From contig JAUCBJ010006265.1 in NCBI GenBank assembly GCA_032718475.1, forward strand, positions 1 through 39,321: 39,321 nucleotides of DNA, read 5' to 3'. This DNA is from Nemertoderma westbladi (lineage: Eukaryota; Xenacoelomorpha; Nemertodermatida; Nemertodermatidae). Shown in pieces: positions 29,979 to 39,321 of the stretch (the stretch's first letter is position 1; the number at the start of each line of letters is the position of its first letter). The position numbers and the translations under genes are program-made. The notes under the pieces were generated by a model. That model worked only from the letters and a program-made list of their open reading frames with translations, was not told the origin of the DNA and searched no databases.

Positions 29979-32155
29979 GTAACACTTACATTTATATAGA
30001 AGTAATCAGCTATTCATTGCTTCGCCTTTCCTCTGGAGATGGATGAATTTTGATTCCGTCGGAACACCCCCTTTTTGAGGCTCTAAGAGGGAAGAGATAA
30101 GTAGCCTATCCCCCTGTTAATATTGTTGTGTTCTAGAATATTTATTATAGTTTCATCGAATTGCCAAAGCGGCTGGAGCCGAAGTTAATATGTGATACAA
30201 TAATTCACCTCAAATTTCTCAGCTATTTCATGAATATAATGAGTATTAAAGCCATGTCTAAATCATTGGGGTTTTTCAGCAATAATTTATCAAAATCTCC
30301 TTTGATTTTTTTCAAAAACCACATAGATTTTCATATTTATAACTTCTAACCCATTCCACGAGATAGAGAATCTTAAATGAAAGTCATAAGAACAGGCAAC
30401 ACTTTCATTTATAGAAGTAATCAGCTGTTATTTGCTTCGTCTTTCCCCAGGAGATGGATGAAATTTGATTGCGTCGGAACACCCCCTTTTTGAGGCTCTC
30501 AGAGTGAAAATATAAGTAGCCTATTTCCCTGTTAATTTTGTTCTGTTGTAGAATATTTATTATAGTTTCATCGAATTGCCAAAGCGGCTGGAGCCGAAGT
30601 TAATATGTGATACAATAATTCACCTCAAATTTCTCAGCTATTTCATGAATATATTGAGTATTAAAGCCATGTCAAAATCCTTGGGGTTTTTCAGCAATAA
30701 TTTATCAAACTATCCTCTGATTTTTTTCAAAAACCACATCGATTTTCATATTTATAACTTCTAACCCACTCCATGAGATAGATAATCTTAAATGAAAATC
30801 AAAAGAACAGGTAACACTTTCATTTATAGATGTAATCAGCTGTTATTTGCTTCGTCTTTCCCCAGGAGATGGATGAAATTTGATTGCGTCGGAACACCCC
30901 CTTTTTGAGGCTCTCAGAGTGAAGAGATAAGTAGCCTATCTCCCTGTTAATATTGTTGTGTTCTAGAATATTTATTATGGTTTCATCGAATTGCCAAAGC
31001 GGCTGGAGCCGAAGTTAATATGTGATACAATAATTCACCTCAAATTTCTCAGCTATTTCATGAATATAATGAGTATTAAAGCCATGTCAAAATCCTTGGG
31101 GTTTTTCAGCAATAATTTATCAAAATATCCTCTGATTTTTTTTCAAAAACCACATCGATTTTCATATTTATAACTTCTAACCCACTCCACGAGATAGAGA
31201 ATCTTAAACGAAAGTCATAAGAACAGGTAACACTTTTATTTATAGAAGTATTCAGCTGTTATTTGCTTCGTCTTTCCCCAGGAGATGGATGAATTTTGAT
31301 TGCGTCGGAACACCCCCTTTTTGGGGCTCTCAGAGTGGAGAGATAAGTAGCCTATCTCCCTGTTAATATTGTTGTGTTGTAGAATATTTATTATTGTTTC
31401 ATCGTATTGCCAAAGCGGCTGGAGCCAAAGTTAATATGTAATGCAATAATTCACCTCAAATATCTCAACTATTTCATGAATATAATGAGTATTAAATCCT
31501 TGTAAAAATCCTTGGTGTTTTTCAGCAATAATTTATTAAAATCTCCTCTGATTTTTTACAAAAAACGACATCGATTTTCATATTCATGACTTCTAACCCA
31601 CTCCAAGAGATAGACATTAGACAATCTTAAACGAAAGTCAAAAGAACAGGTAACACTTACATTTATAGAAGTAATCAGCTATTCTTTGCTTCGCCTTTCC
31701 CCAGGAGATGGATGAATTTTGATTGCGTCGGAACACCCGCTTTTTGACATTAGACAATCTTAAACGAAAGTCAAAAGAACAGGTAACACTTACATTTATA
31801 GAAGTAATCAGCTATTCTTTGCTTCGCCTTTCCCCAGGAGATGGATGAATTTTGATTGCGTCGGAACCCCGGCTTTTTGAGGCTCTAAGAGTGAAGAGAT
31901 AAGTAGCCTATTTCCCTGTTAATATTGTTCTGTTGTAGAATATTTATTATAGTTTCATCGTATTGCTAATGTGGCTGTAGTTAAAGTTGTTATGTAACAC
32001 AATAATTCACCTCAAATATCTAAGTTTTTTCATGAACATAATGAAGTATTAAAGCCATGTCAAAATAATTGGGGTTTTTAAGCAATAATTTATTAAAATT
32101 TCCTCTGATTTTTTTTCAAAAACCACATCGATTTTCATATTTATAACTTCTAACC
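29979..32155. repeat. Tandem satellite array, right half
   Basis: Continues the array of 6250-9055 from exactly the point where that half stops. Unit markers TTGCCAAAGCGGCTGG occur near 30161, 30576, 30991, 31406 and, diverged, 31967. Spacing is 415 bp, except the last, which is longer because a 132-bp part of the unit (31614-31735) is duplicated at 31746-31866. Individual units closely match units of the left half (for example 30991 and 7139). The array is cut at 32155 by another LTR of the same BEL family. Confidence 0.92.
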
Positions 32156-34036
32156 TGTTAAACGAACTACCCCAGCCTAACCAATAAAGACACAAACTGC
32201 TCTATTTACTAGACGGGGCAATGAGGAGCGTATAATTACTAATAATAGGGTTTCAGATACGGAAAACCACTACTTACCGTTAGATGGCGCTAATCTGCCG
32301 TCCGCTAATATATTTCCTAAATTTCTACAGCTCCTACTAAATTCTCGTTCCTTTCTCTACCGATTACTCGATAGAGAGCTAACTGTTCGAATATATATGA
32401 GCCACGCGGGAATAACCAAAACAATAAACCCGAATCGGCTCCCTTAGCTGACTTAAAACGAGTGTGAGAGATTTGACACTCAGAGTGTATTTTATAGCCT
32501 AATATTACTGTAAAATTGTGCTTACAACTACGTCCTTTCTAATCGCATCTAATCGCAATACTGGGGTTCCCTAACGGAATGTGTGAATGTGAGAATATTT
32601 AAAATAATCGAAAATTGGTACGGTAATTATTTCGGGACTCAAACTTATCTGCGGCTGGCTTTAGGCCAGCAATTTACTGATGCGCGCTGCGTACTGTATA
32701 CTACGATGTGAATTTTGTCCGCTAATTCAAATAACCGCCCAGCGTGAATAGTGTACGGTACTCTAAATTATTACCTTAACTACCCTCCGCTATGCAGCGT
32801 ACAAATTCCTAATTTTACTAATTAATTTCAGTCACAAATATGTAACGGCGTACTAATTACTAAGTATTCCAGAGTGCGTAATTCTAAATTATTACGCAAC
32901 CGGCTACGTCTAGGCTTCCTAACTAACCCAATTCCTGTCCCCCTAATACTACAAAATGCTACAAAAACCTGGATCATCAGCCCCTAATTGCCGAACCGGC
33001 GTATCTGACCCACTCTATGCTGCAAACTTGCGCGCAATAGTAATCCCCCCAATGTCACTTGTCTTTGAATCCTCCGCACTCCCGTCGTCGCTAACCCCCC
33101 GATGCACCCGCCGCGCTTACCGGTACCCTAGCCCTCCATCATAATGAGTAGCTACCGTAGCGGCACATGCAAATCACAAAGTCTGACAGTCTGAGAAATC
33201 CCGTAGGATTATTGTCGAAAGGAATCACATAGAACCATTTACTAAGGGGTAGAAATCATAGTTCCAATTTGTAATTAACAGCGATCATTGAGATTGATTG
33301 AGAAACACAAACAAGAATCAAACAGAAATTGCAAATTAGCGAATCATTGCAAGAAAATCAAAAGGGCAGTAATTTACACAGAAAAAACTAAGCATCGAAT
33401 AATAGTTGAAGGTGAGCTGTGTGGGGTGTGTGTAGAGACAATGGAAGTACGCCAATTTATAGGTGATTTGAGAAGGGTGATGCAATCGATCTCTCATTGG
33501 CTCCCCAATCCGAGCTAACATTAGACCAACCTGGAAGCAGTTAGGCCAATAAGAGAGCCGGATTGTGAGCCTATTGCTCCCTGAAATCGCAAATTGCCAC
33601 CATATAAGGTAATTTTCCCGATGCTTAATTTGGCGGTACTAATAATATCATGCACAAATATAAATTTAGCGCAATTATAGAGAAATTAAAACCAGTAGCT
33701 AGCCTCATCAAGGCTAATAACGGCAAGCCCAGATCCAGGGTCCAACAAGGACTTGCTACCCTGGAACTATCTACTTATATCCTATTACAAAACTACATAG
33801 GTAGGGCTACATACTATACAAAATGGATGAGTTCAAAATATATGGGCGTTTCAGTTTCCTTATCTAAATATCATTGCGCATTATGCCTTATCTAAATAAT
33901 TATACTGCATCACGGACTAATATATGATACTATATAATGGACTAATATATTATAATGCATAATGGACTAACATTATTATACTGTATAACGGACTAATGTA
34001 TTACATAATGTAGGTACAGCGCCATATACCGTAACA
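32156..34036 (-). repeat. LTR of second BEL copy (3' LTR)
   Basis: 1,881 bp with the same ends (TGTTAAAC, CCGTAACA) as 27750-29978 but more diverged, and lacking the AATTCGCAAT-rich insert. The left neighbour is array sequence (TAACC); the right neighbour on the minus strand is TTGGAGCGG, a short purine-rich tract in the position of a polypurine tract. With the pol genes to the right on the minus strand, it is the 3' LTR of a leftward element whose 5' part lies outside the window. Confidence 0.82.
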
Positions 34037-34686
34037 CCGCTCCAAGGGAAATCATGCAATGTTTCCCTCCAATTGTAGAAGAGTGTAAGGCGATGTATAC
34101 AAAACAAAATAAATCTCTTTCAAATAATCTAAATATCTTGGTACTATAATAATTCTACTATTTACAAATATTGCTATAGATATTGCATAATGAATTGCAT
34201 ACAAATTAAATTTACAAAATATTATCTCTCTCTCTCAATGTTAACAATTATTACATACAAATTAAATTTACAAAAAATACTGTTTCTCATTCGTTCTACA
34301 TAATGATTGCTACATACAAATTAAATTTACAAAATACTTTCAAATTATAAAAAATTTTGCTAGGGTAGGTGAAAAGAGTAAGCCAAACCCGCAGGTTTGT
34401 CTCCCCAATCACCTCCTTCGCCTCTCTCATAATATGAATCCAAATCAGTGCGACTAGTGTATATGAGTCAAGTCGGATATTTACAAATGCTACAATATAC
34501 ATCAGAGCGACGATGATGTATATATCTAGAGTCTGTCGCCCCGTGATACGATGCATTACTGACCCGCTCCTGGGTTCTTCGGGCTCGCTCCTCTCTTTCG
34601 CCCCCTACCCAGATACACCAATCGTCCTCCGAACACCAATGAATGACGCTTCTAAACTCGCGCAATGATATCCGCTTATAAACAAG
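34037..34686. repeat. BEL 3' untranslated stretch with three 27-bp repeats
   Basis: Non-coding. TACAAATTAAATTTACAAAA recurs at about 34201, 34255 and 34315, roughly 54-60 bp apart, with a CT microsatellite (34227-34237) between two copies. It lies between the last ORF of the BEL element and its 3' LTR. A 16-bp near-palindrome CAAACCCGCAGGTTTG sits at 34384-34399. Confidence 0.6.
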
Positions 34687-36662
34687 TTACCGTGTTCGAC
34701 TCAAGAACCAAATAATATTGTGTGACGCACGGGGTGGCGCGTAAATGTTCCAATACACTAATGCTTGCCGCTTGAAGTGGGATTTGAACTCCGCTCCCGG
34801 TGGCGTGTTATATTCACCATACGCTTCCTCATATTTCTTCTGCGTCTTCAACTTGAAGTCCCAATTATACAATAAATGTGCTATGAATCCCATACCAGTC
34901 TTGGCAGAGTTGGGATACTCCCTATAAATTCCAATGTCTTGTGCCCATAGCAACAATAGCTTGGTGTCGACAAACGGTCTCGGCAATCTATCTTCTAAAT
35001 CAGTCATGGCGTTGAAGTCACTCTCCAAATCGCTCTGGACTCCCGATCCCACCTTGACGTAATCTTGGCTAAGAATCGCCTCTCTAACCTTCTTGGGTAG
35101 CATCCTGGCATCGATACGCTCCGCTCCGTGCATACCTCCTCGCCTGCATACCTCCAAAATCTGTTCCCTAGGATCCTTCCCTTTCCGATATTGCGCCGTG
35201 ATTATGGGCTCCGGTCTCTCTCTATCCGCCCTTACGCGCATAAACACATGAGTCACACCATCAGCCACGCGAATTTGAATGCACTTACTAGTCAAGCATT
35301 CCTGTTGAGACCCTCCTTCATTGTCGTAAAACATCACTTTCCAATCTTGCAGTGATTCCTCCGTTTTCCTCCACTGACGCTGAATCTCATCGGATGGGGT
35401 CCACATGCGCTCGATAGCCTTGTGGTCGTCATATCGGGTGTAAGATCCCTTTCTCCTCAGCCACGCCCGGTCTACCTCCTCGTCATCTGGGAATGTAGCC
35501 ACTGCGACCCATACCTTAATGTACTTGTCTAACCATCCAAATAACTTACTCTCTTTTCCCGGAGCTCCAATCTTATCCAATGTGTCGTAGTCTGTGATCT
35601 GCATCGGGACATCACACCAAGAACTTCGCGCATAAAACTTCCCGTAGACAGTCGACGTTCCAAATGATCCAACATCCTCACCATCGGCAAGAATCTAATC
35701 GCTTCTCGCGACTCCAGGTGATCTACCAATATCGCAGGTTCGCTACCGTCGGAATAATACACCGGTCGGGGTTGAGATACGGCCTGTGGAACAAATCCGG
35801 TCACTCTCCTCGTCTCCTCTTGATGTCTATCCGCGGTCTTATTATATTCCGCTATCCGCGCTTCGAATAATTGTTTCGCTTTCGCCGCTCGCTCCTCCTG
35901 CCGCAATGCGTCTATGTCGTCCTGATGCTCAGGCGTGAGAGCTCTCACTCGATGAGGCGAAGTAAACGTAGTCCAGGGACTTGAGAGCTCCAAACCCGCA
36001 GGTTTGGTACCCGAGTCCCGTGCTGCTTCGCGCCGCACCTCTAGGTCCTTGTAGGCTCGGTACAGCGAAATGGCCGCTGCTGTCTCTATCAAACTGGGTG
36101 TCGAACAGGGTTTAATCTCCGTATACGGATCTAAAGTCGTAACGGTCGGCGTAATGGGTCTTGGAGGTTGCTTTCCACTGAAGTCGATACTGATCATCGG
36201 GTTGCTCATTGGGTAACCTCCCTCGTTATATCTAAGGAACTGATGAGCTTGACATCGCGTTAATATCGGTTCAGGATGATGCTCGTCCAATCGGTCGGGA
36301 ATTGCTACGTCTTGTTTGTTCATGCATTCACCACATTTGTAGAACAACTTGTATACACTGAAGACCTTCGACGTCTCTTGATCCTCGCCTCGAGTCCTCC
36401 GATACAGATGCATTCCGTCGAACTGATCTCGGACTGCAGGTAAAGGCTCTTTGTGTCGTAAATACATGTTCATATGGTACAGCTGCGCAATCTCCTCGTC
36501 CGGGTCTGCGCTAATGTCGCACACGTCTAACGCGAAATCGTAGGGATACCGAGTGCGATACTCTTTCCGCAAAACTTCCATACAGTCCCCCAACGCTCTC
36601 ATTCTTTCCCTCCTTAACTCTTTATCATAAGCGGGTTTATACTTCACATTTAGCTCCATCAC
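34687..36662 (-). pseudogene. Unassigned ORF downstream of BEL pol, frameshifted
   Basis: Two overlapping minus-strand frames (36659-35529 from ATG 36659; 35604-34687) look like one protein of about 650 residues with a frame change near 35600. Visible features: C110-x2-C113 with C137-x2-H140, a possible zinc site; an Asp/Glu/Arg-rich helical middle (LRQEERAAKAKQLFEARIAE); and an aromatic C-terminal part with KLLLLWAQDIGIY and HLLYNWDFKLKTQKKY. No signal peptide or membrane segment is visible, so it is not an obvious envelope protein although it lies in the env position, between integrase and 3' LTR. I do not recognise the family. It may be a third retroelement gene or captured host or viral sequence. 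Confidence 0.5.
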
Positions 36663-37537
36663 CGACCTACCGTGGTAGTAAACATTCGAATCCTTACATC
36701 CCGGTCGGGCAAATGGCAGCTCCGCCTCCTCTCTGGCAGTAAATCCTCTCCGCGGTTGCGCTCAAATTTCCTTCTCCATTATGCGCGTATATACATATAT
36801 ATATATCCCAATAAGGTTCCGTTACGTAACTAATTACACTGTGGGTAAATCAGTTAGATGTCGCCGAAGGACAGACCTCTTGAGCCCCCCCCCCGCCTTA
36901 CAGCAGTTCAGGTTCGACTCTCTAGATCCCGTCTCATTCCTAACTATTCTCTAACCTATTCCCATACATAGCGCAAAAACTTTGGAGGTAAACTGGCCAT
37001 GACCAACTCACTTTTTGATGCCCAAACTACTCCCATTACTTGTACTAAACTACAGTAGTTAGAAAGGACCATAATCTCAATGCTCGACTATACCAAACCC
37101 ACAGGTTTGATAATCGAACATCACACTTCACTGCAAACTACTGAGTGGGGTCCGTGTACGCCCTGGTGCTACTAACCTTTAGCACCTTAGTTGTACTGTT
37201 GGCACCAATCTGTGGAAGTTGCTAAACTCAATTTACACTCCTACGTAATATAGCCGTCACCATGGTTTCTAAATGCTATTTTCCAGGCTTCACGACTTTT
37301 CAAATTACTGTTTATCTATAGACGAATTCAGAATGCGTCTATACACAGTGTCTGGAATTGTCTTGGGTTCACTTCTAATTTTTTAAAAATTTCTAATTTT
37401 CCAAAAATTTTTTGAAAATAAAATTTTGTTTTGATACCCACCAGACAAAACTCAACGCAAATCACCACAAACCCGCTCCTATGCATTTCCTAGTATTTGC
37501 ATACGAGGAATGCATACGAAGTGAGTTGCGTCCAACA
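36663..37537. other. Spacer between BEL integrase and the extra ORF
   Basis: No gene. Contains a C run (36885-36894), TATATA repeats (36787-36806), a 16-bp near-palindrome at 37094-37109, an AAATTTT-rich segment (37380-37430) and a possible hairpin with arms ATGCATTTCCT (37481-37491) and AGGAATGCAT (37506-37515). A promoter or splice region for the downstream ORF could lie here, but I see no decisive signal. Confidence 0.45.
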
Positions 37538-39321
37538 CTAATTTTGTTTTGAGGCAGGAGACAAATTACAATCTCCAGTCTCGATGCGTGTCTCCTCTAA
37601 TAACACGATATCTTGGACCGGTCGATCCAAGGTGTGTAAACCATTAGTTTTACACTTCTTTGGGTGCGGACACTTGCACCTAATTTTCACAGTGACTGTG
37701 CGCACTATGTTTTGCACGTCTGGGTGTATATGCAAGATGACTCCCGTCTCCCAATATTTTCTCTTGACAATCGGCTCGGTTATCAATACGTAATCTCCCC
37801 TTTGGAGACTCCGAACCGTTTTGTACCACTTTGTTCTGGTAGATATGGTGGGAAGATAGTATTCCCGCCAATATTCCCAGAATGTGTACGCGACTAATTG
37901 TGTTACTTTCCAGCTTTTTCGACTATATAGGTCGGCACTAATGGGTTCTGATGCCGGCACAAGAAATGCTGGACTCTGCATTAGCAAATGATTCGGCATT
38001 AATGCAACACCGTCTGGCAACATAGCTATCGGCCTCGAGTTCAGTGTATGCTCGATTTCGATGAAAGCTGTGACCAGCTCGTCGTCGGTAAGTTGTTTGT
38101 TTACAGGCAATGTCTTGGCAATGGCCTGCTTTACAGAGCGAACTAAACGCTCCCAACTTCCTCCTCTCCAAGGACTTTCTGGAGTATTGAATCTCCACTC
38201 TATTCTTTGCGGCAAAAGTGCTGCAGAAATTTATTTATTCTGTGCCGCTTTATGAGCCGCGTTCAACTCGCTATTCCCTCCGACAAAGTTTGTACCCTTA
38301 TCGGAGTAGAACGCCTTTACTAGTCCTCTCCTGGCCATAAATCTCTTCAAGGCCAGGAGCAGAGATTTGGTCGACATGTCTGCCACACGCTCGATATGTA
38401 TGGCTCTACTAGCCATACATGTCAGTAGCAGGCCCCATCGTTTGTGGGTCAGCCGTCCACTCTTTGCCTCAATCGGACCAAAACAATCCACCCCTGTGTT
38501 CGTAAAGGGTGGGTCATATGCCTGCACTCTCGCTTCCGGGAGTTCAGCCATCTCCTGTTCCAATACTCTGGCGTTCACCCTCTTGCAAACCAGACAGGCA
38601 TCGTACATAGTGCCGACTGCCCTGCTTGGCTGCAATAGAATGAATCGCTGTCTCGCTGCCGACAAACAGTGTAACTTTCCCGCGTGATGCAACCTCTTGT
38701 GTATATCCCATAGAATCGCTCTTTGCAATTCTATTGGGTGACTCGGGATTATCACAGGGAACCTGAACTGTGAGTCAACTGTAAACTGTCAACTGTTAAC
38801 TGTAACAGTCTGGATTCTCGATCTATGACAAATCAAACCCTTATGGATTAATGGACTCCATTTTCTAAGGGGTTTATAGAGAACTGGTCGTTGAGCCGAT
38901 GATAGATGGAATTCTTTTGGGAAGGCACACATTTGATAATGCTTCAAATGATTTAATTCCGCTTGATCAATCTCATCCTCTGTCAGAGGTTGTTTCAATT
39001 TCTGAATTCGCTCACTATTAGTGCTCAATTGTTCTCCTAAATGTTTCGAATGTTTTATACAAAGGTACGAAATGTATCGGCTTAACCACGCAGTTCTTTT
39101 ACAAATTGTCAGCCAAGAGGCAGACAAATTTATTAATTTGTCATAAATACTACATGGCTCTAATGCCAGCGATGGTTGTCTGCTAACTAATGGAAGTTTC
39201 GAATCCAAACCCGCAGGTTTGGAAACCAAAGGATCCATTGTGTCGGTCATTTTCTGTCCGTCACTTACCAACTGTGACTCTGGTTTAGTCTGTAAGGGTG
39301 GTTTTACGTCATAACTTACCC
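37538..39321 (-). pseudogene. pol: BEL/Pao Pol 3' part: linker and integrase, two stops
   Basis: One reading phase is open from the right edge to 37538 except for TGA at 38789-38791 and TAA at 38231-38233. Order: the post-RNase H linker (LTEDEIDQAELNHLKHYQ), an HHCC zinc finger (HKRLHH and ACLVCKR), the integrase core with Asp in TGVDCFGP, Asp in YSDKGTNF and Glu in SWERLVRSVK, then HTLNSRPI, the SWKVTQLVAYTFWEYW helix and the C-terminal DUF5641-type domain ending RPVQDIVLLEE. The first stop lies in a small expansion of AACTGT words (38776-38810). The earlier parts of pol are outside the window. Orientation and LTR match the 32156-34036 LTR. Confidence 0.9.

Noticed and set aside
37481-37515. 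Hairpin with 10-11-bp arms as a functional terminator
   Set aside because: A single imperfect hairpin in AT-rich retroelement spacer with no T-run or context; recorded only as a structure in the spacer entry.

Overview
The window looks like repeat-dense, intron-bearing DNA of an animal, probably a marine invertebrate. It is AT-rich, with recurring ACCGGT and AGGCCTA words in the unique DNA, several BEL/Pao LTR retroelements, and a Polinton/Maverick (adintovirus-like) element. There is no prokaryotic gene organisation. I cannot name the species. One possible host-gene fragment (two small minus-strand exons, low confidence) lies at 1-1183; almost everything else is mobile-element DNA.

Layout. 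(1) 1-2101: non-coding or intronic DNA with the possible host exons. (2) 2102-6020: two BEL/Pao remnants, namely a plus-strand integrase tail (2150-2707) with a 27-bp minisatellite behind it, and a minus-strand gag (6020-4269) broken by frameshifts. (3) 6250-9055 and 29979-32155: two halves of one tandem array of about 420-bp units. (4) 9056-29978: a 20.9-kb insertion that splits the array and is flanked by the 5-bp duplication GTAAC. Its outer parts belong to a BEL element with about 2.2-kb LTRs read leftward: 5' LTR 29978-27750, gag 26547 to about 24112, and only the last 250 bp of the 3' LTR at 9305-9056. The middle of that BEL element is replaced by a Polinton-like virus segment (9306 to about 24111). 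(5) 32156-39321: a second member of the same BEL family, read leftward, entering from the right edge: pol (39321-37538), an unassigned extra ORF (36659-34687) and a 1.9-kb LTR (34036-32156).

The Polinton-like segment carries on the plus strand an integrase, two related minor-capsid-type proteins, a small basic core-like protein, an F54H12.2-type putative major capsid protein, an adenain-like cysteine protease and an unassigned protein with a Cys/His cluster. On the minus strand lie the C-terminal part of a family B DNA polymerase and, overlapping its end by 20 bp, a protein that reads as a two-repeat TATA-binding-protein (TBP) fold. The integrase is interrupted by a third BEL element (9953-16094, TSD CTATG), itself a deletion derivative lacking reverse transcriptase and integrase. 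The result is a four-level nest: BEL inside Polinton inside BEL inside satellite array.

The Polinton-like genes are lightly damaged. Integrase, one minor capsid gene, the core-like gene and the major capsid gene carry stops or frameshifts; the first minor capsid gene, protease, Cys/His protein and TBP-like gene are open. No packaging ATPase and no polymerase N-terminus are present, so the copy is defective. The strongest candidates for something new are the TBP-like gene and the gag-polymerase chimeric reading frame created at the BEL/Polinton junction.
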